The position numbers were made by a program, and so were the translations under genes. A DNA stretch of 12,757 bases, taken from NCBI GenBank assembly GCA_024811115.1, contig JAKOGH010001070.1, positions 1 to 12,757 on the forward strand. The letters are read 5' to 3'. Origin of the DNA: Terana coerulea. Lineage: Eukaryota; Basidiomycota; Agaricomycetes; Polyporales; Phanerochaetaceae. The notes under the pieces were generated by a model that saw nothing but the letters and a program-made list of their open reading frames with translations, was not told where the DNA came from and did not search any database. Shown here piece after piece: positions 1-7,773 of this stretch (position 1 is the stretch's first letter; each line of letters starts with the position of its first letter).

Positions 1-64
1 ACGCGACACCGGGAGGGCCCCGTCTCGACCCCGACCGTTGAAGAACAGAGCCAAGGCATGAGCT

Positions 65-188
65 CGCCTATCAAGGTACGTCCCGTGGAGGGCGAACATC
101 GCCGCGACGTTCGTCCTGTGCTGGCCTTTTCGTGGTCCTCGGGATAAGTAGCTTCTGGGCTTAGCGGCTGGCCCAGGAGTGAAACCAA
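65..188 (+). ncRNA. Candidate structured RNA element, copy A
   Basis: This stretch is homologous to 10976-11105 in the same orientation. The block GTCCTCGGGATAAGTAGC (about 136-152) and the block GAAACCAAC (181-189) are identical in both copies. Between and before them lie hairpins whose sequences differ but still pair. Hairpin 1 is 90-97 with 109-116 (GGGCGAAC/GTTCGTCC, 8 bp with one G-U). A weak small hairpin is 123-126 with 134-137. Hairpin 3 is 151-160 with 171-180 (10 bp including G-U pairs, loop 161-170). GGT near 75-77 could close against ACC at 184-186. The conserved unpaired core with changed but pairing arms is what a selected RNA fold looks like. I do not recognise the family: the hammerhead core CUGANGA is absent and the HDV-like fold could not be threaded. 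No tRNA-type promoter boxes were found. It could be a small non-coding RNA, a SINE-like repeat or a transposon RNA end. The boundaries are approximate. Confidence 0.5.
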
Positions 189-987
189 CTGGCACCGAAT
201 TTACTTCGTGTATGCATTTGTTGCTGATCGGTGTTCTAGGTGCCAGTCTTCGTCAGGATGCCTGTCTAGCTCTACTATATCAGTCAGTTGTGTTCGTCTT
301 CCTGTACTATGCACTACACTAATGCAGGACACGTCTTTCTCATTGTAGGTCGTCTACGCCGTAGAGGAAGCGCATTATGCCGTCCCTGCCAGTGGTACGT
401 GGATCAGCTGCAGAGACTCGTCACTATGCTGACATACATATTCACTCTATCACAGCCGTCTTTCCAATGCAGGATGGGTGGCAAGGGTTGTAGCGTATTC
501 TATGCACCCAACTACATTGTTTTCCATTCGCTACACTAACGATGTCGTGTACATGCTCGTAGAATAAGCCTTGGCTCAATGTTCTATTTATGCTTTCATA
601 GCTGTCTCGCTAGTGGTTTGAAGACATTAGCACACACGGAGCACGACAGACTGTACATTTTCTTCAGGACGTGACTCCACGAGTGCTGCGTGCACGGAGT
701 ACGTACTATGCCCGGTGTGGGGCCTCCAACGGCTCATGTTGACATCTTGTTGGCATTAAGTGCAACAGCACCACATTAGCATTTGCTGGGCATATCCTCG
801 CTACCGTGCTCGAACACCACCGCGCAGTGCCTGTGGATAAGGCGACAATGTAGTCCCGTCGTGAGTATGGACGCTCACACTCCCAAAATGCCGCAAAAGC
901 ACTTGAAGTAATCTGGAAGGAATTGTCGTGTATTTCACGCCGCGAGTCACAATCCATACATCTGCCGTACAGGTACTGCACAGACTT
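189..987. other. No confident gene; weak exon-like traces
   Basis: I can support no gene here. Several splice-like signals occur on the plus strand: an acceptor ending TTGTAG at about 348, an acceptor ending ATGCAG at about 472, and CTACACTAA branch-like motifs near 311 and 531. At 489-518 one frame reads CSVFYAPNYI, which resembles the C-terminal SAPNYC motif of PPP-type serine/threonine phosphatases, but no other phosphatase motif was found nearby. I regard this as unproven. The rest has stops in all frames at short intervals. Confidence 0.3.
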
Positions 988-1720
988 ATCGTCTCAGCAA
1001 AGGCTCCTCTTTGCCCGTTTTCACCTTGAGATTGCTCAGTCATTTAGCTCGCGTGTCTTAAAATCACCCCGAGAGATGCATCAACGTACCAGGTCACCCC
1101 GATTGGCAAACTAATGAAAGTATCCAGCCCAATACACACGTTCGTAGCCGGGGGCACACTTGCCGCCGCCCGGGAGCTTGTCTGTGGTCGCCTGCTTTTC
1201 ATGAGGGATATGCTCATCGAACTCACAGCTATTTATGAGCAGCAGCGCCTTGGACTTGATCTTGTACCGCTATAGGCAGATAAGTCAGCCATCCTGGTGG
1301 TTTCTCGATGCAGGCGAGACACGTACCTCAATATAGTCAGGCAAACCAGCCGCACAGGGCGAGCCAACACGACCACATTGGCGTCACCCTTATACTCAAG
1401 GTAGAAGACCGGCCAGGCACCGAAGTAGCATCTCGCCGCACCTACACGCGTGACACCGTCCGCCCTCAGGGCCGCAACTACGGCGTTGACGGCGCCCCAC
1501 CGCGCATCGTTACCGCGCTCCCTGAACCACTGTATGCAGGTAAATGCGGAGTCATGGTTTAAGTGAAGTACTTGCGTGCACATTGGCCCAGACAGGCAAG
1601 CTATGCAACGCACCAAGAGTGCCCTATTTGGCTGGAGATATCTGGCATGACGACGAGGAAGCCATTACGCGTGTAGTTGTCCACGGGCAACTTTATACAC
1701 AGTGTGAGGGCACATTTCTT
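988..1720 (-). pseudogene. Dienelactone hydrolase family pseudogene
   Basis: This is a minus-strand relic of a fungal dienelactone hydrolase (DLH, alpha/beta hydrolase fold). Family landmarks appear in the right order. NYTRNGFLVVMPDI (1678-1637) matches the DxYARNGFxxxxPD segment. GVTRVGAARCYFGA matches the nucleophile elbow. KSKALLLINSCEFDEH (about 1257-1210) matches the LLINSCExD segment with the catalytic Asp at 1218-1216. KCAPGYERVYWAGYFH ends with the catalytic His at 1116-1114. Introns at 1326-1270 and 1089-1025 have GTACGT donors. Lesions are clear. TAG at 1113-1111 replaces the Gly of HGF, and the reading after it (FANRGDL) still matches the family. A frame break lies near 1365-1345, just before GLPDYIE. 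Another separates VKTGKE from GAFAET near 1007. The elbow reads C-Y-F-G where the family has Y-C-F-G, so the nucleophile is displaced. The N-terminal end is uncertain. I am confident of the family and of non-function. Confidence 0.8.
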
Positions 1721-1796
1721 CGAAGACTATGAGTTGTGAGGGTTAAGGGGATATACAGTCGATGACTGTCTATCTTTTCAGAGTCAACTCGGGCTA

Positions 1797-2124
1797 GTCC
1801 AGCATCGTACAGGGAGATTTTTCTCTAACATGGTTAGTAGAAAGTAACTTGCGCACCGTAGATCCTACAAAGGTCACTGATTATGCGGTAAGTCTTCCAG
1901 AGCGCGCCACAATCAAGCTCGCTACTAGTAGGGTGGGGATTTTGAGGATAAGGGTGATAGTGATGAGGATGGGTGGAAGGTTTCCGACATGCTTCGAGGA
2001 GGGGAACCAGTTTGGGTTGGGTCGACGATGATGGCGGAGTCAATGGTTTCAGCTGCAACAGGTGAGGGAGATGAACGTCTGTATGGTGTGCAGAAAGAAG
2101 CGCGAAGGGAACTGGGTGCCAACT
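1797..2124 (+). other. Possible two-exon acidic coding fragment
   Basis: An open stretch from 1797 reads toward SNLRTVDPTKVTDYA and meets a perfect GTAAGT donor at 1888. Joining to 1932, after an acceptor ending TAG at 1931, keeps frame and gives GGDFEDKGDSDEDGWKV, then a tail rich in Gly, Glu and Met to a TGA at 2122-2124. The intron would be only 44 nt, short even for this genome. No start codon is visible upstream: a TAG lies just before 1797, though an acceptor-like GGGCTAG also ends there. I do not recognise the protein. It could be an internal or terminal exon pair of a relic or a chance open frame. The evidence is the frame-preserving splice and the coherent acidic composition. Confidence 0.3.
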
Positions 2125-2186
2125 GAGTCGCACGGCAAGCACTGAAACCACAGTTCTTTCAACGATCTCAAGAAATATCTGGCATC

Positions 2187-2194
2187 TTATAAAA
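2187..2194 (+). promoter_or_regulatory. TATA-like box (TTATAAAA)
   Basis: TTATAAAAGGGG lies about 300 nt upstream of the ATG at 2491. A second, weaker candidate, GGTATAAGG at 2322-2330, is closer (about 165 nt). Either could serve the downstream ORF. Assignment rests only on sequence and position. Confidence 0.3.
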
Positions 2195-2490
2195 GGGGTA
2201 AAGATCCATCAGATTATTTACTGTGTACTGAGCATTACGCGGACGGACCTCAGAGAAGACGATATATTGGGCCAGGGATGCTGACAAATCTTGAACCGTT
2301 GACCAACGCCACAAAGTAGGCGGTATAAGGAGTTGGGCGCACATGGTCTTTGTCTCCCCACCACTTTTGTTTCGAACCACACCTCAGGTGGCCCGCGCTA
2401 TTCAACTCACCACCCAACAACCACGATCGCGATCACCACTCCCCATTTCCAACCCATCCCCATAACATACCGCGCTGCAGAGAAACAACC

Positions 2491-3039
2491 ATGACGATCC
2501 ACCGCGCCGCGAAATACGAAGAATATCGCGAGTTCTTCGCCATCCTCGCCTCCGGCGACAGAACGCGGTACTCCAGGGCTGCCGAAGTCTCGCAGACACT
2601 CCCGACGCGCCAACCGACGACGATCCGCACCAAGGCAAGGTCTACAAAGGGCATTGAGGCGCTGTTCGATGAGAAGGAGGCACAAGAAATCCTCACCGCC
2701 GACCGTAAATTGCCTGCCGCCGCCGAGCTAGGGCCCATCCAGCACGTCCACGCCGCGATCGAGACCCTGCCCGCCCTCGCCAAGGACAGTTGTAGGTCAA
2801 CCACTGAGGCCGCCGATGCCAGGACCCTCCTCAAGAACGCTGCCTCAAGCTCCTCTGAGCCCGAAGACTTCCCCGAGGTTCACTCGCCATACCCCCACAT
2901 CTCCGACAAACAGTATCGTTTCACCTTCAAGCTGATGCTCCACAACCTGTACGACTGCGACACCTTCCGCGACATGGTGCAGCGCATCGTCGCTGACTCC
3001 CAGCAGTCGTTCCGGCCGTTGAAGGAGCTGCGCGCGTAG
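2491..3039 (+). CDS. Hypothetical protein, 182 residues, probably truncated by a frameshift
   Basis: The ATG at 2491 has a good context (ACAACC before it) and opens a 182-codon frame ending in TAG at 3037-3039. The same frame is open upstream to about 2350 but has no earlier ATG. The start MTIHRAAKYEEYREFFAI is charged and probably helical. The middle is rich in Ala, Ser and Thr. The last part contains DKQYRFTFKLMLHNLYDCDT, the most domain-like segment. I see no signal peptide, transmembrane helix or catalytic motif that I can name. GC-rich third positions, unlike flanking DNA, support coding. Right after the stop a second frame stays open from 3023 to 3373 and looks like the continuation, so the original protein was probably about 290 residues. 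Alternatives are a real short protein or an unrecognised intron starting at GTAGGG (3036). Confidence 0.55.
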   Translation: MTIHRAAKYEEYREFFAILASGDRTRYSRAAEVSQTLPTRQPTTIRTKARSTKGIEALFDEKEAQEILTADRKLPAAAELGPIQHVHAAIETLPALAKDSCRSTTEAADARTLLKNAASSSSEPEDFPEVHSPYPHISDKQYRFTFKLMLHNLYDCDTFRDMVQRIVADSQQSFRPLKELRA

Positions 3040-3373
3040 GGAGAAGGGCGTCGGCCTGGGCCTGGTGGAGGACGGCAAGCCCGTCGTCGGATCCATGAGG
3101 GCGACGAAGAAGCGATGCATCTCTGTCAACAAGTCGGACGTGCATGCCCGCGTCGAGATGAACGAGGGCGAAAGGACGGGGCGGTTTGAGGAGATGCAGG
3201 AGATAATGGCGGTGGTATTCCCGTCGCAAGGGCAAAAGACGAAGGGCTCGCGAGGGAACAAGAGTCGCAAAACCCGTCCGAGTATTCTTGGCTTCCAAGG
3301 GTGGAAGGCGACGGCCGAATTCAGGAGCCCCAAGAAGAGGGCATTCGGTGATATCGAGGCCACAGAGGTGTAA
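3023..3373 (+). pseudogene. Frame-shifted continuation of the 2491 ORF
   Basis: This +1-shifted open frame begins before the stop at 3039 and ends in TAA at 3371-3373. It reads REKGVGLGLVEDGKPVVGSM directly after the FRPLKELRA end of the upstream frame, as if one protein had been split by an indel of one or a few bases around 3025-3045. The remainder is rich in Lys and Arg (KTKGSRGNKSRKTRP and SPKKRAF), which could act as nuclear localisation or nucleic-acid-binding tails, but that is inference. It has no ATG until VGSM (3095), so it is unlikely to be a separate gene. A sequencing error would give the same picture. Confidence 0.4.
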
Positions 3374-4310
3374 CGCAAGCCGCATCGTGCCCGTTTGGCA
3401 TAACTCGTCATGCTCATGCACCAACACAAATAAGCCACCGCGGCGGAAGGCTTCCTGGCTCTTAGCGGGAAGTCTTGCCGGCCCTCCGTTGTAACACCAG
3501 GTCCTTTCTTGCGCGCGACACCTTTCGACTTCCTGCGGATTCTCCAAGCTTTCCTGGGTCATTTCTACCATCCTCCCCTCTTACACACTCTATTTAGCGT
3601 GGTCAGCTCAAGCGTCGGGCGGAATATGATGTATTGCTTCCTCACATATGTGTTCGTAGTTTTCAAGCCAGTTTCACAATCTGCAAAAAGTGCGACCCTT
3701 GCTGAGCAGAACTTGTCGTAAGGTGTGTCTTTGCAGCTGCACGCCGAACGGTTGAAGGTTCTTCTACGGCAACATATCCTGTCAGCGGAGAGTGCTCTTA
3801 TAATGACGTCTGCATGTTCTACATACAGATCAAGGGTGCAAAGCAGGACTTCATTTCGGGCATCTGGACGCAATGCGGCGGTCCACGGAGAGTGCACACC
3901 ACTCGCTTTTAACTTAGACAGACTATATTCAAGATGAGACGAGTAGAGAATGCCAGGAGAAAGTAAACATACGTAGTGATAGTTCCTCCTCCGAAGTCGA
4001 CCCAGGACCCAGGTGGGTCCCCACCACGCTACTAACTGAACCTCAGAGGCTTCACGGGCTGATTCAAGGTGCCCTGACATGTAGCACATGAAATACGCCA
4101 CTACAGCTTATCGAAAGGTGTGCAGGGTCAGCCGAGAAAAAGGGCCAGGAGAGGCTTTGTCCGTGAGCGAGCTTTCCAGCGTACCGGAGCGGTCTGGATT
4201 CGAGATAACGCGTCTTAGATGGCCAAAGATAGTCAAGGATGTTTCGGTATGCTGCCATTCACAAGAAGTCGAGGGGAGAAGGGATGAGTGCGCGACTCAC
4301 AGGTCCGCCA

Positions 4311-4328
4311 GCCCGCCTGCTAGCGGGC
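4311..4328. repeat. GC-rich perfect hairpin
   Basis: GCCCGC (4311-4316) and GCGGGC (4323-4328) form a perfect 6-bp stem around CTGCTA. It lies in otherwise featureless DNA. There is no T-tract, and fungi do not use intrinsic terminators, so a terminator role is not claimed. Confidence 0.5.
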
Positions 4329-4528
4329 GGAAGCGGCAGGACCACACTTGTGGCCCGAAACGGCAAGCGACGTGGTTGCTGGACTCAAGAGGTTTCTAGC
4401 TTGCATTTGCAAGCCCACGTAGCGTCTTCTTCGGAATGCATTTGCATAAATGACCACCTCCATAGACAGCACACTGGTGTCCCTTTCACACTTTATTTAC
4501 AGCGTTCATGGTCATATAACAGACGTGG

Positions 4529-4583
4529 GTTACGGAAGAGAACCGGGCCGTCATTGACGGATCATAAATCCGTGATCCGTAAC
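4529..4583. repeat. Two interlocked inverted repeats
   Basis: ACGGATCA (4557-4564) is perfectly complementary to TGATCCGT (4573-4580). An overlapping outer pair, GTTACGGA (4529-4536) with TCCGTAAC (4576-4583), is also perfect. The right-hand arm TGATCCGTAAC can pair with either left arm, so two mutually exclusive hairpins are possible. Function is unknown. Confidence 0.5.
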
Positions 4584-4796
4584 TTTTGTGATGATGCTCG
4601 TCCCGTTGGCTTCCTTCCATCTGTAACCATTTCCACAAAGTGCAGCATGAATAAAGACATAAATATCCCAATAGATTAGACTGCTAGATCATGTACACAT
4701 AACATCATGCAAATTTCTGCACCGGAGCATTGCTCTGATTATGTTATAGTCAGCAATCCTTCTATTGGCGCAGATCTGAGATAGTGAGTACAGACC

Positions 4797-6480
4797 TCAT
4801 ATGCATGGTGTGAGAGTAGATGGCCCAGCAACAGGCTCCAGCTGAATATTATCAGCAAAATCGTTGCCTTCCAGCTGCTCAGTGCCAGCAGTGCTAGCTT
4901 GTCTATCCTCCTCATTGTGCACAAACTTCTCAGCTTGTTCATGGTCAAGTGGCTCACCAATGTTTCCAATTAAATTTGAGGGAACTCTGAAGTTTGGAAG
5001 TGAAAATCTGGAGAAGTGTTGTGTATCTGAGTTTGTCTGTGGGCCACCAACATAATTTGAATTGAGCTGGCGGAGATTGAGCATAAACCGGCTCAGTAGG
5101 ATAGGTGGCTAATATAACTAAGCATTGTGAAATTAGCACAATAATGAGTTTAAGCTTACAATAATCAGGGACATTGTGCTAGCAGCACTACCCACAATCT
5201 GATGCTTATATATGAATATTATTCATATTAACTGATAATATGCACTTACTGATGAAGGGGCATTAGTATTTGCCATTTTGCAATATTAACTGCAAGTAAT
5301 GCACTGCAAATAAAAGCTAATAAAGGACAGTTGACTATGAATGTCACGTCTCTTACCAGAAATACCAAGTGCCTGAGAAGACTGTCAATGACATGTACAC
5401 CTAGACAAATGCCAACAATTACTTGCCATCGTGAAGCAGACAAGATGATACTGACATTGGCAGCATTAAGTGTCATGCCTGCTGCCATTGCCCAAAAGTC
5501 TTGACCCATGTCAAAATCAAGACTAACACATCAGTCAATATAGCTGAGCTTCTTGTAGACAAGGCAACTATTCTTCTATATGAGCTAAGTGCTGTTAAGC
5601 TCTTAACTCTAAGACACTACGCACGGCTAATATTTAAATTTAGCATATAACTTTGCAAAATTGAGTTTATATCTCACATTGCATTTAGCCTATCAGACAG
5701 AGGAATACTGACAGTGCATAGAGACAGTGGTGGACCAGCGTATATATAAATATACTGTGATTGAGCAAACTTGAGCTGGTAATAAGCATCGCTGCAGCTG
5801 CTGTAGTACAAATAAAATGTGAACATACCAAATTTGTGCCAACTGGCACCAGCCCCAAAAGCAGAATGACATAGAAAATGACTTTGTGATATTTCCATTC
5901 ACTCCAAATAGCCATTGCTCGAAGTGCAGAGAATACTAAATGTGTAGAAAGTTTAACATTTGCTGTCACATTTATAACACCAATGTAAAGGATCTCACAT
6001 GCTAATTGAATGTAACTAATGCAGTTGAGGATTTGCTGAATAATGAGAAATGGTTTGCAACTGTAAAGGTTGCATTAGCAATTGTACAGCTTAGCTAGAA
6101 AATACTCCCAACCCCTTCCATTCAGCAATGAGTAAACAGCTCATCATTCTATCCAGCAAGTTTTACATACCTCTGGTGATACTGGGCAGAGAAATAATAT
6201 TTGATTAAACACTGTAGCCCACTGTGTACTGAGCAAAAGAAAAGATGTGGCTGTGAGTGGTCGCATCCACACAGTAGTGATTTCTTGCTGGAATGTCACA
6301 AGGTATTCATAAAAGCAGATTGCTAGCACATATTGTGGGCAGAGCAATGAGATTCATGTGAAGCGTATCTGAGATTCTAATACACACCAACAGTAGAATA
6401 TCCAACATAGTTGAATAGCAGACTTGTGATGTGGGCACCATAAGGCTGTTATCAACAAGTGCTGAGTGAGAGCAAGACAT
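4797..6480 (-). CDS. DUF6533-type seven-helix membrane protein (possibly a decaying copy)
   Basis: This belongs to the basidiomycete DUF6533 integral membrane family, of unknown function and likened to receptors. My exons, 5' to 3', are 6480-6384, 6322-6171, 6060-5999, 5935-5829, 5775-5678, 5575-5479, 5400-5357, 5303-5250, 5198-5160 and 5108-4797. Landmarks in order are FYEYLVTFQQEITTVW (DUF6533 core), SPE, FSALRAMAIW, LLLGLVPVGTNL, STRSSAILTDVLVLILTW, SGTWYFCALLAVNIAKW, then PPILLSRFMLNLRQ and an acidic cytoplasmic tail ending at TGA 4797. These match the family's helix borders. The start is the ATG at 6480, about 105 nt below a TATA box. Oddities: exon 2 ends in phase 0 although the next exon needs phase 2. 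The 5303-5250 exon ends in phase 2 although 5198-5160 needs phase 0. Exon 5575-5479 needs a GC donor (GCATGA), because the only GT lies inside TWVKTF. CpG is rare throughout. So it is either a pseudogene or a gene with splices I could not resolve. The family call is firm; intactness is doubtful. Confidence 0.75.
5210..5228. repeat. 19-bp near-perfect AT palindrome inside an intron
   Basis: ATATGAATA, a central T, then TATTCATAT form a perfect palindrome around position 5219. It lies in the intron between exons 5303-5250 and 5198-5160 of the DUF6533 gene, near the proposed acceptor. In an AT-rich block this may be chance. Confidence 0.5.
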
Positions 6481-6582
6481 ACTCGCTAGCAAGTTCTTGC
6501 ACTAGGTCTGCATTGGATTGGGGCATGCTATGAACTGAGTGGTTGGAGAAGAGGGCTGAAGATGTACTTCTCAAGGCACTTC

Positions 6583-6592
6583 ATTATATACT
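6583..6592 (-). promoter_or_regulatory. TATA box of the DUF6533 gene
   Basis: On the minus strand the sequence reads GAGTATATAATGA, about 105 nt upstream of the proposed ATG at 6480. Sequence and spacing fit a fungal core promoter. Its presence suggests the 5' end of the gene is correctly placed. Confidence 0.5.
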
Positions 6593-6966
6593 CACGCACC
6601 TGGCCATATGATCATCTTGAATGTAAGATTCCAGGTGCTATAGTTAACAGTGCACTGCTGCAAGATATCTTACCAGAACATTGGCACTTTACCTTACCTC
6701 GCTTTGTATGCAACAGTCATGATAGACCGGTAAAGTGAGCAACCTTCGCAGCATCACAAGCCAATGAAGTTGAACAAACTCTTGAACAGCATAATCACAC
6801 TGCTTCACCTAGACAACTGGTCTTCCGATATCAATCTTCGAACATTCAAAGAAGATGCTGATGATGCCATCGTACAATAGAATGCAGCCTTGCATGTATG
6901 CCTACCCGATTACCTGCGGTGGAAGTGCGGTTAGTGAGTCGTCCGAAGCATGAATAAGACCAGTGT

Positions 6967-7727
6967 TTAAGGGGAGCTGCAAGCACACCTTGAGATATAG
7001 TAAGCACTCTTGACCAGCCGACGTCGGTCATACAAGGAGAAGACGCAGAGCAAATATAACGTCACATCAAGAAACAGCCACCTATACAGCGACTGCGGTA
7101 CTGTTGAGCGAGATCTTGTGAGTGATATGGTTCCAGAGATGAAAGGATGCAGGGACTCGGACTCTGGGAGCCACTCTTGTTCTGCAACCCAGATGCTCCA
7201 CCGCATCTCCACTTCGATGGAGACACGCCCTCTGAATACACAAGTATAACAGCTGTGATTGATGTGATCGGTTGATAGATAAAGCAGGTGTGCAACGGGA
7301 GGAGATGTACCTTACAACTTGGACGCAAAGGCACTTGAGAGGCTCAGCAACGCCGTGAAGGTCGCAAGTTGCAACTTCTTGCGCCGATACTTCAACTCCC
7401 CCGCCTTGCCATACTTCTGGTGAAAGTAGCCTGTGTAACGATGTGACGGTGCACCTTTACAGCTGAGAAGTCGTTCTTACCTTCGGTGACACTTGCTGGT
7501 GAGCGGAGATGAACAAGCCAGCCTGTATGACCTGGATACTACAGCAGGGTCCGCTTGCCAACATTAGATAGAGACTCCTTCCGGCAAAGACGCAGAACCG
7601 TCCACGTAGATGAGCCAAATCTCTTGAATAGCCATAAGGGGTTGCCGCTGAACCGAAGCTCAAAAGAATGTCCGCCCCAAACGCAACGAATTAACGCGTG
7701 CGTAGAACAGAACGTGATCCTGTTCAA
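6967..7727 (-). CDS. Hypothetical protein, spliced, family not recognised
   Basis: Three segments join with matching phases. The first, about 7727-7543, contains GGHSFELRFSGNPLWLFKRF and ends at RTLL. The second, 7430-7316, reads GYFHQKYGKAGELKYRRKKL and on to SKL. The third, 7252-6967, contains VEMRWSIWVAEQEWLPESES, then SLYRWLFLDVTLYLLCVFSL (a likely transmembrane helix), a basic DRRRLVK and a TAA stop. Introns 7480-7431 (50 nt, GTAAGA donor) and 7315-7253 (63 nt, GTAAGG donor) are canonical. A TAG at 7541-7539 interrupts the first segment. It may be removed by a 51-nt intron 7542-7492, leaving an 11-nt micro-exon that keeps frame (LLVTEGYF), or it may be a true lesion, because the frame beyond it also stays open to the next donor. 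The start is unresolved: ATG at 7773 followed by a GTCTGT donor would give MAMITF. The product is perhaps a membrane-anchored protein; no function is claimed. Confidence 0.45.
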
Positions 7728-7773
7728 TGCAAACGGTCAACTAAGTTGATTGTACGCGAACAGACATAGCCAT

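Larger units (their letters stand above)
3374..4796. other. Intergenic; no supportable gene
   Basis: A 178-codon minus-strand frame (3565-4101) and a 146-codon plus-strand frame (4239-4679) are open. Neither shows a recognisable motif, and lengths like these can arise by chance at this base composition. The stretch contains a GC-rich hairpin at 4311-4328 and interlocked inverted repeats at 4529-4583, listed separately. From about 4600 on, the sequence becomes AT-rich and CpG-poor, continuous with the DUF6533 block. Confidence 0.4.
4600..6720. other. AT-rich, CpG-depleted block
   Basis: CpG is scarce here (by eye roughly eight sites in about 1.3 kb between 4900 and 6200), while TpG and CpA are abundant. 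DNA on both sides is CpG-rich. The block covers the DUF6533 gene and its promoter. In fungi this pattern is typical of long-term cytosine methylation and deamination. Boundaries are approximate and were judged by eye. Confidence 0.7.

Noticed and set aside
136..189. Hammerhead or HDV-like ribozyme at the conserved GATAAGTA-stem-GAAAC block
   Set aside because: GAAAC after a stem is hammerhead-like, but CUGANGA is missing in both copies. An HDV-like layout lacks a matching first stem, and copy A has U where the catalytic C would be.
2845..3571. Two long minus-strand ORFs
   Set aside because: They mirror the GC-rich codon pattern of the plus-strand ORF at 2491-3373 and contain no recognisable motif, so they are shadows.
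3565..4101. 178-codon minus-strand ORF
   Set aside because: Length alone is near the chance limit, the composition is irregular and no motif or promoter supports it.
5246..5509. Single 87-codon membrane-like minus ORF as a separate gene
   Set aside because: It runs through two introns of the DUF6533 gene; the family motifs SGTWYFCALLAVN are in the spliced frames instead.
7366..7377. 12-bp palindrome AAGTTGCAACTT
   Set aside because: It falls inside a coding exon (KKLQLA) and is probably a by-product of the codons.
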